Positions 23,623 through 32,559 of a stretch of DNA of 46,170 nt are shown here, one piece after another; position 1 is the stretch's first letter, and every line of letters begins with the position of its first letter. The DNA is from Aureimonas sp. AU22 (GTDB lineage Bacteria > Pseudomonadota > Alphaproteobacteria > Rhizobiales > Rhizobiaceae). Below the pieces are notes generated by a model. That model was not told the origin of the DNA. It worked only from the letters and a program-made list of their open reading frames with translations, and made no database searches. The stretch is from NCBI RefSeq assembly GCF_001463745.1, contig NZ_BBWJ01000015.1:1-46170 (forward strand), read 5' to 3'. A program made the position numbers and the translations under genes.

Positions 23623-24489
23623 TCAGCGGTTGAGGCGCGCCAGGAGCGAGGACGTGTCCCATCGCTTGCCGCCCATTGCCTCGATCTCGGCATAGAACTG
23701 GTCGACGAGCGCCGTGCCGGGCAGGGACGCGCCGTTGCGCCGGGCTTCGCTGAGGCAGATGCCGAGATCCTTGCGCATCCACTCCACGGCGAAGCCGAAG
23801 TCGTAGCGCCCCTCGTCCATCGTCTCGTGGCGGTTCTCCATCTGCCAGGAGCCGGCGGCACCCTTCGAGATGACGTCCACCACCTTGCGGATATCGAGAC
23901 CGGCCTTCTGGCCGAAATGGATGGCCTCCGACAGACCCTCCACGAGCCCGGCAATGCAGATCTGGTTCATCATCTTGGCGAGTTGGCCGGAGCCGGCCGG
24001 CCCCATCAGTCCGATCATCCGCGAATAGGCCTCGATCGTCGGGCGTGCCGTCTCGAACGTGTCGGCTTCTCCTCCTACCATCACGGTGAGGACGCCGTTC
24101 TCAGCGCCCGCCTGTCCGCCGGAGACCGGCGCGTCCAGAAACCTGAGGCCTCTGGCCTTCAGGGCCTCGTCCAATTCGCGTGCGAGTTCGGCCGAGGCCG
24201 TGGTGTGATCGACCAGAATCGCGCGCTGCTTCATCCCGGCCATCGCGCCGTCGTCGCCGTAGACCACCGAGCGAACGTCGTCGTCGTTGCCCACGCATAG
24301 AAACACGATGTCGGCGCCGGCGGCCGCCTCGCGCGGCGTCGGGGCCGCGCGTCCGCGATGCGCTTCGGTCCAGGCCTGCGCCTGGGCCGAATTACGGTTG
24401 TAGACCGTGACCTCATGTCCCTTGGCGGCGAGATGACCCGCCATCGGAAACCCCATGACGCCGAGGCCGATGAAACTCGCTGCAACCAT
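23623..24489 (-). CDS. Beta-hydroxyacid dehydrogenase (3-hydroxyisobutyrate / tartronate semialdehyde reductase family)
   Basis: 288 aa. FIGLGVMGFPMAGHLAAKGHEVTVYNR is the family NAD(P)-binding signature, DAPVSGGQAGAENG is the substrate-binding block (about 120-133), and GSGQLAKMMNQ carries the catalytic Lys (about 168). Length and motifs match MmsB, GarR and GlxR. Neither the valine pathway nor glyoxylate genes are adjacent, so the substrate (3-hydroxyisobutyrate, tartronate semialdehyde or another beta-hydroxyacid) cannot be decided. ATG at 24489 is behind AGGACCAGGGA. It appears monocistronic, with 158 bp to the upstream ABC permease gene. Confidence 0.92.
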   Translation of the reverse strand: MVAASFIGLGVMGFPMAGHLAAKGHEVTVYNRNSAQAQAWTEAHRGRAAPTPREAAAGADIVFLCVGNDDDVRSVVYGDDGAMAGMKQRAILVDHTTASAELARELDEALKARGLRFLDAPVSGGQAGAENGVLTVMVGGEADTFETARPTIEAYSRMIGLMGPAGSGQLAKMMNQICIAGLVEGLSEAIHFGQKAGLDIRKVVDVISKGAAGSWQMENRHETMDEGRYDFGFAVEWMRKDLGICLSEARRNGASLPGTALVDQFYAEIEAMGGKRWDTSSLLARLNR

Positions 24490-24647
24490 TCCCTGGTCCT
24501 TCCGCTGCCCGATGGGTCGATACCGTTCGCCAGCTGGCAATGACGCCGGCCGAGCGATTCGCTCGCGCGACGTTAGGCTTCTTCCGGAAGGTTGTCCCCC
24601 GACTGACGCCCATGACATCGGCTTCGGGACGACGGGGGGCGATCTGG

Positions 24648-25439
24648 CTACCGCGTCAGATGCCGGGTCAGCCGGCGCTCGGCGAGGTTGGTCAGGCGGC
24701 GTACGATTTCCACCAGCACGAGATAGAAGATCGCCGCCCAGACATATGTCTGGAAGTCGAAGCTGCGTGAGAAGGCCCGGCGCGTTTCGCCGAAAAGGTC
24801 GAACACGCTGATGATGGCGACCAGCGCGGACGCCTTCACCATCAGGATGAATTCGTTGGCGTACGGCCGAAGCGCCACGATCATCGCTTGCGGCGCCACC
24901 ACGCGCCGGATGGTCACGGATCGCGGGAGGGCGAGGGCGCGCGCGCCTTCCCATTGTCCCTTGCCGACGCTCTCGATCGCACCGCGAAGGATCTCAGCCT
25001 GATAGGCGGCGGTGTTGAGGGACAACGCGAAGATCGCGCAGTACCAGGCATCGCGGAAGAACCACCAGAGGCCGACCGCCTCGAACCCGGTTCGAAACGT
25101 TCCAAAACCGTAGTAGATCAGGAAGATCTGCGCGATCAGCGGCGTGCCGCGGAAGAACGACACGTAGGAGAACGCGGCGCCGCGCGCGAGAGGCTGCCGG
25201 GACATACGCCCCGCGGCAACCGGCACCGAAAGAAGGGCACCCATCGCGTAGGAGATGACGACGAGCGAAAGTGTCGTCCACAGGCCTCGCAGGTAGGCAG
25301 GACCGTAGGTCGCGACGAGCTGCGGGTTCCATACCTCGACGAGATACACCGCGAGCGCGACGCCCGCGGCCGCCCAAAGCCCAAGCATGAGGATGCCGAG
25401 GGGGCCTGGGCGACGTCGAACGGCGGGAGGAGGCGCCAT
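24648..25439 (-). CDS. Polar amino-acid ABC transporter permease (HisM/ArtM-like)
   Basis: 263 aa. Five or six membrane helices with the His/Glu/Gln/Arg permease pattern: YLRGLWTTLSLVVISYAMG at the start of the core, SFFRGTPLIAQIFLIYYGFG, and the EAA loop AIESVGKGQWEGARALALP (about 153-172), which contacts the ATPase. An additional N-terminal hydrophobic segment is present. It starts 2 bases after the stop of the other permease (TGAGCATG). The two permeases would form a heterodimer in the inner membrane. No ATPase gene is adjacent. The start is an ATG with a modest GGTGAG. Confidence 0.92.
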   Translation of the reverse strand: MAPPPAVRRRPGPLGILMLGLWAAAGVALAVYLVEVWNPQLVATYGPAYLRGLWTTLSLVVISYAMGALLSVPVAAGRMSRQPLARGAAFSYVSFFRGTPLIAQIFLIYYGFGTFRTGFEAVGLWWFFRDAWYCAIFALSLNTAAYQAEILRGAIESVGKGQWEGARALALPRSVTIRRVVAPQAMIVALRPYANEFILMVKASALVAIISVFDLFGETRRAFSRSFDFQTYVWAAIFYLVLVEIVRRLTNLAERRLTRHLTR

Positions 25440-25441
25440 GC

Positions 25442-26149
25442 TCACCGCACCACCTCGCCGCGCTTGGTCCAGAGTTCGATCCGCCGAAGGCCGACCGAGG
25501 AGATCAGCGTCAGCACGAGATAGAGGGCGCAGGCGAGCCCGAAGAACAGGAACGGCTCGCGCGTCACGCGCGCCGCCACCCCGGTCTCGCGCATGATGTC
25601 GGCGAGACCGATCACCGAGACGAGTGCCGTATCCTTCAGGAGGTTCAGCCACACGTTGGAGAGGCCCGGCAGGCTGATGCGCAGGAGCTGGGGCAAGATG
25701 ACGAGCCCGAGGATCCGTCTGTGCGAAAGCCCGAGCGCGCGCGCGCCCTCCCACTGACCGTGGGGAATGGCACGGAAAGCCGACAGGAAGACTTCCGAGG
25801 AATAGGCGGCGAAGACGAGGCCGAGCGCCACCATGCCGGAGACGAAGCTCGACAGCGTCCACTGTCCGAGGCCGAGGGCGACCGTCGCGGCGTTGAGGAG
25901 GTTCTGGCCGCCGTAATAGACGAGGAAGAGGGTCAGGAGTTCGGGCAGGCCGCGGAAGATCGTCGTGTAGATGTCGGCCGCCCGGCTGAGGGCCGGGTCC
26001 TCGCCGCGCTTTGCGAGCGCCAAGGCCAGGCCGAGCACGAGGCCGAACGGCAATGTCGCGAGCGCCAGCGATACGGTGACGAGCGCGCCGTGGGCGATCT
26101 CGTCGCCCCAGCCGGTATCGCCGTAGGCGAGAAGCGCAATGTAATCCAT
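25442..26149 (-). CDS. Polar amino-acid ABC transporter permease (HisQ/ArtQ-like)
   Basis: 235 aa, the standard length of HisQ/ArtQ-type subunits. IAHGALVTVSLALATLPFG opens the domain, FRGLPELLTLFLVYYGGQ is the RGTPxLxQ-type signature with Glu in place of the usual Leu/Gln pattern, and AFRAIPHGQWEGARALGLS is the EAA loop. LKDTALVSVIGLADIM is also typical. It lies 90 bp downstream of the binding-protein gene with a large hairpin in the gap, and is followed immediately by the second permease. Role: the trans-membrane pathway for a basic or polar amino acid. Confidence 0.92.
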   Translation of the reverse strand: MDYIALLAYGDTGWGDEIAHGALVTVSLALATLPFGLVLGLALALAKRGEDPALSRAADIYTTIFRGLPELLTLFLVYYGGQNLLNAATVALGLGQWTLSSFVSGMVALGLVFAAYSSEVFLSAFRAIPHGQWEGARALGLSHRRILGLVILPQLLRISLPGLSNVWLNLLKDTALVSVIGLADIMRETGVAARVTREPFLFFGLACALYLVLTLISSVGLRRIELWTKRGEVVR

Positions 26150-26182
26150 CTGTCGATCGCGACCCGCCGACGCTGCAAACCC

Positions 26183-26225
26183 AAGCGGCAGGTACGGACG
26201 ATCATGTCCGCGCCTGCCGCCGCTT
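26183..26225 (-). promoter_or_regulatory. Long intercistronic hairpin after the binding-protein gene
   Basis: Stem segments GCGGCAGG, CGGAC / GTCCG, CCTGCCG and outer AAGC/GCTT pair with small internal loops across 26183-26225. It lies between the solute-binding-protein gene and the first permease on the same transcript. Such structures usually raise binding-protein mRNA level by limiting read-through or blocking 3' decay. Confidence 0.65.
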
Positions 26226-26239
26226 TCTAGGCTACGGCC

Positions 26240-27037
26240 TTATTCGCCGTAAACGTCGAACTTGAAGTACTTGTCGTTGATCGCCTTGTAGGTGCCGTCC
26301 TTGCGGATCGCCACGATCGCGTCGTCGAACATCGCCTTCAGCTTCTCGTCGCCCTTGCGAAGCGCGATGCCGAGGCCGGGACCGTAAACCGCCTCGTCGA
26401 CGGGAAGCGTGCCGAGCAGCTTGCAGCAGGCGCCGGCCGGGCTTTCCAGCCATTGCGTCAGAACGAGAACGTCGTCGGTGACGGCATCGAGACGACCGTT
26501 CTCGATGTCGAGCTTGTATTCCTCGGCCGTCGGATAGACCTTGACGTCGGACTCCGGGAACATGATCTCGGCGGCCTTGGCGTGGGTCGTCGAGCCCTGT
26601 GCGCCAACCGACTTGCCAGCCAGCGACGCGGCGCTCGTATCGGCGATGGTCGAGTCCTTGGGCACGGCCACGGCGCCGGGCGTGTTGTAGTACTTGTTGG
26701 TGAAGAGCACCTGTTCAGCGCGTTCCGGCGTGATCGACATGGAGGCCACGATGGCGTCGAAGCGGTCGTTCTGCAGCGCCGGAATGATGCCGTCCCAGTC
26801 GGACGTGACGAACGTGCAGGTCACCTTCATCTGCGCGCAGAGCGCCTTGGCGATGTCGATGTCAAAGCCGAGAAGCTGGCCCGAGGCATCGGTGTAGTTG
26901 AACGGAGGATAGGCGCCTTCCGTGCCGATGCGGACTTCCGTCCAGGTCTTGTTCGCGTCGCTTTCCTGCGCGGTGGCGGGGCTGGAGACGAGGGCGGCCA
27001 GGGCCGCGGCCGCGAGGAGGTTCTGGATCGAGATCAT
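26240..27037 (-). CDS. Periplasmic amino-acid-binding protein of ABC transporter
   Basis: 265 aa. The signal peptide ends SSPATAQE (about residues 1-24). The mature part is a SBP_bac_3 domain: VRIGTEGAYPPFNYTD, GFDIDIAKALCAQM, DWDGIIPALQNDRFDAIVASMSITPER and GTYKAINDKYFKFDVYGE. These match the lysine/arginine/ornithine and histidine binding protein family (HisJ/ArgT). An internal CKLL/CC pair near residues 205-210 may form a disulfide. ATG at 27037 is chosen so the signal peptide starts normally; a TTG seven codons upstream is possible. It heads the transporter operon, with a 106-bp gap upstream that should hold the promoter. Confidence 0.93.
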   Translation of the reverse strand: MISIQNLLAAAALAALVSSPATAQESDANKTWTEVRIGTEGAYPPFNYTDASGQLLGFDIDIAKALCAQMKVTCTFVTSDWDGIIPALQNDRFDAIVASMSITPERAEQVLFTNKYYNTPGAVAVPKDSTIADTSAASLAGKSVGAQGSTTHAKAAEIMFPESDVKVYPTAEEYKLDIENGRLDAVTDDVLVLTQWLESPAGACCKLLGTLPVDEAVYGPGLGIALRKGDEKLKAMFDDAIVAIRKDGTYKAINDKYFKFDVYGE

Positions 27038-27143
27038 GCGATTGCGCTGTCCTGCCAAGACTGAGGTGCATTTGCCTGCGAGATAGGCATGCTTGCCGGA
27101 AAGGCGATGTTGCCGTTTCCGTCAATTTTGGCAACCCATCGGT

Positions 27144-27794
27144 TCACCGATACCCGCGCCGTCCCCGAGAAACCGCGAAGCTCCGCGCCGTCTCGAGGTC
27201 GATGGGCGTGTTCACGTTGAAGAACGGATCGCCGCCGGGCGCGAGGTCGGTGGACGGGAAGGGAACGGCAGCGAAACCAAGCTCGCGCAGGACCGAACGT
27301 AGCGATGGGGCACGGTCGGCATCGAGGCGCAGCGTCGCGAGCCGGGTGAGCGCCGATGTGGGCCAGAAGGCGCAGACCGGGTGAAGCCGTCCCGCAAGGG
27401 ACACGACCCGCACGTCGTCCGCTCCTGCTCCGGCCAGGAGGCGCGGCACGAGGTCGTGAGGCAGGAACGGGGTATCGGCGGGTGCACTGACGACGCCGAT
27501 GCACCCATCGTCGGATGCCAGAGCGTGGAGCGCCCCCGCCTGCAGCCCGGCGAGCGGACCGGCATATCCCGGCACCTCGTCAAACACGAGGTCGGCGCCA
27601 AGCTCGGCGTAGAGTTCGGGCCGGTCGGTCGCGACGACAAGACGGTCGACGAAGGGGCGAAGGCGATCCGCGACCCGGTGCACCATGCTTCGACCGCCGA
27701 CGTCGAGCAGGGGCTTCGGTCGGTCGAGACCCATGCGCGACGAGCGCCCGCCCGCGAGGATCAAACCGAGCGGTTGCCGTTGTACCGGCGTCAA
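27144..27794 (-). CDS. mobA: Molybdenum cofactor guanylyltransferase MobA
   Basis: 216 aa. LGLILAGGRSSRMGLDRPKPLL is the nucleotidyltransferase signature (LAGGxSxRMGxDK, with Pro-Lys at the end), followed by DEVPGYAGPLAGLQAG, SAPADTPFLPHDLV and 'FFNVNTPIDLETA' near the C-terminus. It attaches GMP from GTP to molybdopterin to give the guanine dinucleotide cofactor used by DMSO-reductase-type enzymes. The start is TTG at 27794, inside the last codons of the EamA gene (TTGA overlap) and behind GAGGAG with good spacing; no other start gives the family N-terminus. moaA is nearby at 29163-30200. Confidence 0.93.
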   Translation of the reverse strand: MTPVQRQPLGLILAGGRSSRMGLDRPKPLLDVGGRSMVHRVADRLRPFVDRLVVATDRPELYAELGADLVFDEVPGYAGPLAGLQAGALHALASDDGCIGVVSAPADTPFLPHDLVPRLLAGAGADDVRVVSLAGRLHPVCAFWPTSALTRLATLRLDADRAPSLRSVLRELGFAAVPFPSTDLAPGGDPFFNVNTPIDLETARSFAVSRGRRGYR

Positions 27795-28696
27795 GCCGCG
27801 CTCCTCGCCGGTCGGCCTCGCGTCTCGCGGTGGAGCGTATAGAGGCCGCTCGCGACCACGATCAACGAGCCGAGGGTCTCGCGGAGCGACGGACGCTCGT
27901 CGAAGGCGGCGATACCGAGAAGGATGGAGAACAGGAGGATCGTGTAGCGGAAGGGCGCCACGAAGCTCATGTCTCCGGTGCGAACCGCCGCAACGATCAG
28001 GGCATATCCGGAGGCGAGCGTCACCGACGCGACGGTGAGCACGATCCAGACCGAGCCCGACATCGGTCGCCAGCCGGCAAACGGTAGCCATGCGAAGCCG
28101 GTCAGCATCACGGCCACGGAGGTGACGAGGGCGATCTGCGCCGAAGACAGGCTCGGCGGCATCTTGCGGGTGGCAAGGTCGCGCATGGCTGCGAAGACGA
28201 CGGAGGCGAGGACCCAGAGGCCGTAGGCGTTGAAGCCCTCCGGCCCGGGAGCCAGGATCACAAGCACGCCTATGAAACCGACCGAGATCGCGGTCCAACG
28301 ACGCCAGCCGACGCGTTCGCCAAGGAACAGGAACGCACCGAGCGTGATGGTCAGCGGCAGCGCCTGAAAGATCGCCGAGGTGTTGGCGAGCGGCAGTTGC
28401 CGCAATGCGTTGAGGTAGCAGAGCGTCGTGCAGATGTCCGCGACGGCGCGCACCAGCACCGCGGGTTCGCGTAGGACGGCGAAGGACAGAGGCGACCGCC
28501 GCCACTTGGCGAAGGCGAAGAGGAGGGCGGAGGCCATTACCCCGCGAACGGCCATGATCTGGACCGGTTCGATCGAATGCGTGGCGAACTTGGTCAGCAT
28601 GTCGTTGGTGGCGAAGGTCGCCATCGACAGCGTCATGAGGACGCTGGCCTGCACGTTGGCGCCGAGCGCCGCGAAGCGGAAGGGGGGAAGGGGCAC
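27791..28696 (-). CDS. EamA-domain DMT superfamily transporter
   Basis: 301 aa with about 10 membrane helices in two EamA repeats: MTLSMATFATNDMLTKFATHSI at the start, LPLTITLGAFLFLGERVGWRRW ending repeat 1, and 'APFRYTILLFSILLGIAAFDERPS' in repeat 2. The FLGERxxxRRW and DERP segments are the family's glutamate signatures. The substrate is unknown; relatives export metabolites or take up small molecules. The listed GTG start has no clear Shine-Dalgarno, and an ATG 60 bases downstream (MTLSMATF) is an alternative. The gene is translationally coupled to mobA by a 4-base overlap; nothing obvious links its function to molybdenum. Confidence 0.9.
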   Translation of the reverse strand: MPLPPFRFAALGANVQASVLMTLSMATFATNDMLTKFATHSIEPVQIMAVRGVMASALLFAFAKWRRSPLSFAVLREPAVLVRAVADICTTLCYLNALRQLPLANTSAIFQALPLTITLGAFLFLGERVGWRRWTAISVGFIGVLVILAPGPEGFNAYGLWVLASVVFAAMRDLATRKMPPSLSSAQIALVTSVAVMLTGFAWLPFAGWRPMSGSVWIVLTVASVTLASGYALIVAAVRTGDMSFVAPFRYTILLFSILLGIAAFDERPSLRETLGSLIVVASGLYTLHRETRGRPARSAA

Positions 28697-28781
28697 GATG
28701 CGTCGACCGGGGGTATTCGTCAGTGGGACGTATCGTATCGCCCGAAGCTTGGCGAGACCGTTCGGCGCTGATGCAGCGAAC

Positions 28782-28814
28782 GAAAGAAAGCCCCGGGGCG
28801 ATGTGCTCCGAGGC
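28782..28814 (-). terminator. Intrinsic terminator downstream of the glycine-zipper gene
   Basis: On the minus strand GCCTCGG (28814-28808) pairs with CCGGGGC (28796-28790), one G-T pair, loop of about 11 bases, followed by TTTCTTT. It lies 27 bases past the stop of the lipoprotein gene. Confidence 0.6.
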
Positions 28815-28840
28815 CTTCCGAAATGCAGCGAACCGAAGGT

Positions 28841-29086
28841 TCAGTAGCGGTAGTAGCGATCGCGGTCGCGCTGGCGACCCATGTCGCGACCGACGAGGGC
28901 GCCGGCCGTGCCGCCCGCCAGGCCGCCGATCACCGCGCCACCCGAACCACCGATGGCATTGCCGATGACAGCGCCACCGGCGCCGCCCACGACCGCGCCA
29001 CCAACCGTGCGCTCCGTCGTCGTGCAGCCCGCGGTCGTCAGGGCCGCGGCTCCAAGCACCAGTGCGGTCTTCCAGGTGGACGTCAT
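28841..29086 (-). CDS. Small glycine-zipper lipoprotein
   Basis: 81 aa. MTSTWKTALVLGAAALTTAGC is a lipoprotein signal with lipobox TTAGC (Cys21). Then comes a glycine zipper of about 45 residues (VGGAVVGGAGGAVIGNAIGG and GAVIGGLAGGTAGALVGRD) and a basic, Tyr-rich tail. Such Gly-zipper_2 proteins (OmpA-associated, SlyB/Rcn-like) sit in the outer membrane or periplasmic leaflet and are often stress-related. ATG at 29086 has GGAGGAAGAC upstream. It stands alone, with its own terminator. Confidence 0.88.
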   Translation of the reverse strand: MTSTWKTALVLGAAALTTAGCTTTERTVGGAVVGGAGGAVIGNAIGGSGGAVIGGLAGGTAGALVGRDMGRQRDRDRYYRY

Positions 29087-29162
29087 GTCTTCCTCCAGCC
29101 TTCTACAAAGGGTTACTGCGGCCAGAATGCAGGACGACCCAATTCGGTTCCCGGCTGAACGC

Positions 29163-30200
29163 TCAACCGCCGGTCACGCTCATATGCCGGGAAACGCTGG
29201 GACGGCTGGTGGATCGATCGATGACGAAATCGTGTCCCTTCGGCTTGCGTGCGATGGCCGCGTGGATGGCGCGCTGCAGCGCCTCGTCGCTTTCGCTGGA
29301 GCGCATGACGGAACGCAGGTCGGCGGCATCCTCCTGGCCGAGGCACATGAAGAGGGTGCCCGTACAGGTGAGGCGGACGCGATTGCAGCCCTCGCAGAAG
29401 TTATGCGTCATCGGCGTGATGAAACCGAGCTTGCCGCCGGTTTCGCCGACCGACACGTAACGTGCGGGGCCGCCGGTGCGCTCGGGCAGGTCGGTCAGCG
29501 TAAACTCCTGCGACAGGCGTTCGCGCACCACGCTGAGCGGCAGGTAGCGGTCGGTCCTGTCCTCGTCGACTTCGCCGAGCGGCATGGTTTCGATCAAGGT
29601 CAGGTCCATGTCCTGGCCATGGGCCCAGCGCACCATCTCCGACAGTTCGTCCTCGTTGACGCCTTTCAGCGCAACGGCGTTGAGCTTGATGCGGATGCCG
29701 GCCGCCTGCGCCGCGCGGATGCCGTCCATGACGGCGCCGAACTCGCCGCGCCGCGTGATGCGACGGAAGCGATCCGGGTCGATCGTGTCGAGCGAGACGT
29801 TGATCCGGCGCACGCCGCAGTCCGCAAGTTCGGAAGCGAAGCGCTGGAGCTGCGAGCCGTTCGTGGTCAGCGTCAGTTCCTGGAGTGCCCCACTTTCGAG
29901 ATGACGCGACAGGCGCCGCACGAGCTGCATCAGGTTGCGCCGCACCAGCGGCTCGCCGCCCGTCAGCCGCAGGCGGCGCACGCCACGGTCGATGAAGGCG
30001 CTGGACACGCGGTCGAGCTCCTCCAGCGACAGGAGATCGCGCTTGGGCAGGAACTGCATGTCCTCGGCCATGCAGTAGACGCAGCGAAAGTCGCAGCGGT
30101 CCGTCACCGAGACGCGCAGGTATGTGACGTGGCGGCCGAACGGGTCGACCAGCCCCGCCTTGGGAGGCGCGGTACGTTGAACGGTGGGGATGTCGAGCAT
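29163..30200 (-). CDS. moaA: GTP 3',8-cyclase MoaA
   Basis: 345 aa radical-SAM enzyme for the first step of molybdenum cofactor synthesis (GTP to 3',8-cyclo-dihydro-GTP). The SAM [4Fe-4S] cluster is held by Cys36, Cys40 and Cys43 in [23 protein letters not shown] and LTTNGSQL are radical-SAM strands. The second cluster uses [20 protein letters not shown] near residues 265-285. The chain ends in Gly-Gly (SVTGG), needed for activity in this family. All signatures are intact. The initiation site is set at ATG 30200, a few residues before conserved [19 protein letters not shown]. moaC/moaE and others are not in the window; mobA is 1.4 kb downstream on the same strand with two genes between. Confidence 0.95.
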   Translation of the reverse strand: MLDIPTVQRTAPPKAGLVDPFGRHVTYLRVSVTDRCDFRCVYCMAEDMQFLPKRDLLSLEELDRVSSAFIDRGVRRLRLTGGEPLVRRNLMQLVRRLSRHLESGALQELTLTTNGSQLQRFASELADCGVRRINVSLDTIDPDRFRRITRRGEFGAVMDGIRAAQAAGIRIKLNAVALKGVNEDELSEMVRWAHGQDMDLTLIETMPLGEVDEDRTDRYLPLSVVRERLSQEFTLTDLPERTGGPARYVSVGETGGKLGFITPMTHNFCEGCNRVRLTCTGTLFMCLGQEDAADLRSVMRSSESDEALQRAIHAAIARKPKGHDFVIDRSTSRPSVSRHMSVTGG

Positions 30201-30305
30201 GTCGCCGGGCGGAAATTCCGCCCCCTTCTCGTTGCCTTGCCTTGCGAATGTGGCTTCGGGGGTGCATGGGGTCAACCCGAGGCCCCCCGAGAAGGACCGT
30301 TTCGT

Positions 30306-30668
30306 ATGACCGGAGAGGCACGTTCCGCGCCCGAACAACTCGCCGTCTCGCGCGATCGGCGACGCTTGACCCTTCGCTACGCCGACGGGACGAGCCACGA
30401 GTTGACCGCGGAAATGTTGCGGGTCCTCTCGCCCTCCGCCGAGGTCCAGGGGCACTCGCCGGAGCAGCGGGTGACGGTTGCCGGCAAGCGAGAGGTCGCG
30501 ATCTCGGACGTGCGCCCGATCGGCCACTACGCCGTTCGCATCGTCTTCGACGACGGTCATGATTCCGGCCTCTACACGTGGCCTTATCTCGACCGGCTGG
30601 GCACCGAGCGCGACACGCTCTGGAACGCGCATCTGGCCGATCTCGAGGCGAAGGGGCTGAGCCGCTGA
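30306..30668 (+). CDS. DUF971 (gamma-butyrobetaine hydroxylase-like N-terminal) protein
   Basis: 120 aa, single domain. [30 protein letters not shown] and [32 protein letters not shown] are the DUF971 signatures: strand-rich with a Cys/His-type zinc site in hydroxylase relatives. Free-standing DUF971 proteins are small and often lie near iron-sulfur or molybdenum genes; relatives act in Fe-S handling (e.g. ApbC/Mrp neighbourhoods), so a role beside MoaA is possible but unproven. ATG 30306 was chosen as the family's start region. It is divergent from moaA (105 bp) and convergent with anbu (7 bp). Confidence 0.9.
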   Translation: MTGEARSAPEQLAVSRDRRRLTLRYADGTSHELTAEMLRVLSPSAEVQGHSPEQRVTVAGKREVAISDVRPIGHYAVRIVFDDGHDSGLYTWPYLDRLGTERDTLWNAHLADLEAKGLSR

Positions 30669-30675
30669 GGCGAAG

Positions 30676-31422
30676 TCAGGCCGTCGGGTTCGCCGGAACG
30701 AACGGCGGCAGGCTTTCGAACGCGGACTTCAGGGCATCGGACCAGCCGTCCGATATCTTGCGATAATAGGGGTCGCGGTCGTCGAAGCGCTGGCGGAAGC
30801 CCGCCTGCAGGCTGTCCGTCTCGTAGACCTGCACGTCGATCGGCAGGCCCACCGACAGGTTCGACTTGATGGTGGAATCGAAGGACACGAGCAGCAGCTT
30901 CACCGCGTCCTCCAGCGGCATGTCCGGATCGTAGGTGCGCACGAGGATCGGGCGACCGTACTTGTGCTCGCCGATCTGGAAGAACGGGTTGTCCGGTCCC
31001 GCCTCGATGAAGTTGCCCTCGGGATAGATCATGAAGAGGCGCGGCTGGCCGCCCGCGATCTGGCCGCCGAGGATGAAGCTTCCCATGAAGCGACCGCTCG
31101 CCTCCTGGCCGGTTTCCGCGGTGTAGGAGATGACCTCGCGCAGCGTTTCACCGACGAGCTTGGCGGTCTGGAACATCGAGGGCTGAGCAAGGAGCGCCGA
31201 CTTGCGCTGCGCGGGCGCGACCGCGCGTTCATCCAGAAGCGAAATGGTCGATTGCGTGGTGGCGAGGTTGCCCGCGCTGAGCAGCGTTATGCAGCGCTCT
31301 CCCGGCACGTCCCAGGTTCGCATCTTCGTGACGACCGAAATGTTGTCGATGCCCGCGTTGGTGCGTGTGTCCGACATGAAGACGAGGCCACGCTTCAGAA
31401 GAAGCCCGACACAGTAGGTCAC
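30676..31422 (-). CDS. Anbu proteasome-like peptidase subunit
   Basis: 248 aa, COG3484/Anbu family (ancestral beta-subunit), an HslV/20S relative. After Met removal the N-terminal nucleophile would be Thr (MTYCVGLLL, Thr2). Asp18 in MSDTRTNAG and Lys33 in VVTKM match the proteasome-type catalytic set. GSFILGGQI and [12 protein letters not shown] are further Anbu blocks. The start is GTG at 31422 behind GGAGAG. It is the last gene of an ATP-grasp / alpha-E / anbu run, the arrangement in which Anbu is usually found. Anbu forms helical or ring assemblies; its substrates are not known. The transglutaminase-like gene usually in this operon is absent. Confidence 0.93.
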   Translation of the reverse strand: MTYCVGLLLKRGLVFMSDTRTNAGIDNISVVTKMRTWDVPGERCITLLSAGNLATTQSTISLLDERAVAPAQRKSALLAQPSMFQTAKLVGETLREVISYTAETGQEASGRFMGSFILGGQIAGGQPRLFMIYPEGNFIEAGPDNPFFQIGEHKYGRPILVRTYDPDMPLEDAVKLLLVSFDSTIKSNLSVGLPIDVQVYETDSLQAGFRQRFDDRDPYYRKISDGWSDALKSAFESLPPFVPANPTA

Positions 31423-31559
31423 CTTGCTCTCTCCGGATCGACGCCGCGCCCGGCGTGCTTTCGATGGTCCGGTAAGCGGTATCCCTGCCCAAGCCGCTCC
31501 GGCAAGAGGGCGTACCCGAACTTATGCCCAGTGCGGCTTTCGGGACGCAGGCGCGCCGG

Positions 31560-32501
31560 TCACGAATAGAAGCTGTAGGCCCGCGCGATTTCGTTGGAGA
31601 GACGGTTGTTCTCGACGATCAGCGTCTCGAGGAACTCGTGCAGTCCGCCGTCGATGATGTCCTTCACCGACCGACCCTCCAGCCTGGCGGCGATCGCGCG
31701 CGCCGTCGCGTGGCACTCGTGCTCGACCCCGTAGGCGCGATCGAGGAAGTCCAGGCTGTCGTTGATGCATCGGTAGGAATAGGCGAGCGAGCGCGGCATG
31801 CGCTTGTTGAGAAGCAGGAAGTCGATGATGTCCATCGCCCGGAAGTCCGCGTCGTACTCCCAGGCGTAGGAGCGCAGGGCCGACACCGAGCGCAGGATGG
31901 AGCCCCACTGGTAATTGTCGAGCGAGGAGCCGATCGACGAATGCTCCGGCAGCAGCACCCAGTACTTCACGTCGAGGATGCGGGCGGTGTTGTCCGCCCG
32001 CTCGACGAAGGTGCCGAGGTTGCAGAAGTCGAATATCGTGTTGCGCAGCATCGTCCCGTAGAAGGTGCCGCGGATCAGCGCCGTGCGAGCCTTCACGAGG
32101 TCGAGCACGGCCGGCAGGTCCTGGACCGGGCGCGACAGGCGCTGGCGCAGGATCATCCAGCTCTCGTTGATGGCTTCCCAGGTTTCTCGGGTGAGGGCGG
32201 TGCGGACCATGCGCCCATTGGTGCGCGCGACGCCGATCGACGACAGGACGCTCGATGGATTGTCGAGGTCGCGCAGCATGTAGTCGATGATGTGTTCACG
32301 ATCGAACTCCGGGTATTTCGCGAGATAGCCGCTTTCGACGCCCGCCGAGACGAGGACGGACTGCCATTCGTCGGGCGCCGACGACAGGTTGGTCAGCGAA
32401 AGGCGCAGGCCGGCGTCCAGAAGCCGGGCCATGTTCTCGGCGCGCTCGATGTAGCGCTGCATCCAGAAGAGGCCGTTGGCGGTGCGTCCGAGTAGGGGCA
32501 T
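31560..32501 (-). CDS. Alpha-E domain protein of the Anbu operon
   Basis: 313 aa, almost entirely helical. MPLLGRTANGLFWMQRYIERAENMARLLD is the Alpha-E (COG2307) signature, including the ERAEN helix; 'RMPRSLAYSYRCINDSL' near residues 235-250 also fits. The family accompanies circularly permuted ATP-grasp proteins and Anbu, and is thought to help make and process an unknown peptide-like product. It lies 58 bp after the ATP-grasp gene and 137 bp before anbu. The function of Alpha-E is not established. Confidence 0.93.
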   Translation of the reverse strand: MPLLGRTANGLFWMQRYIERAENMARLLDAGLRLSLTNLSSAPDEWQSVLVSAGVESGYLAKYPEFDREHIIDYMLRDLDNPSSVLSSIGVARTNGRMVRTALTRETWEAINESWMILRQRLSRPVQDLPAVLDLVKARTALIRGTFYGTMLRNTIFDFCNLGTFVERADNTARILDVKYWVLLPEHSSIGSSLDNYQWGSILRSVSALRSYAWEYDADFRAMDIIDFLLLNKRMPRSLAYSYRCINDSLDFLDRAYGVEHECHATARAIAARLEGRSVKDIIDGGLHEFLETLIVENNRLSNEIARAYSFYS

Positions 32502-32559
32502 GGGCTGTGGTCGATCCTTGGAGAACGGCGCGTCGTGCGAAAGGGCGGCGGGGGCTTCC

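Noticed and set aside
30201-30305. Molybdenum cofactor riboswitch before moaA
   Set aside because: The gap is only 105 bp and I could not find the conserved multi-stem pattern; a covariance-model search would settle it.
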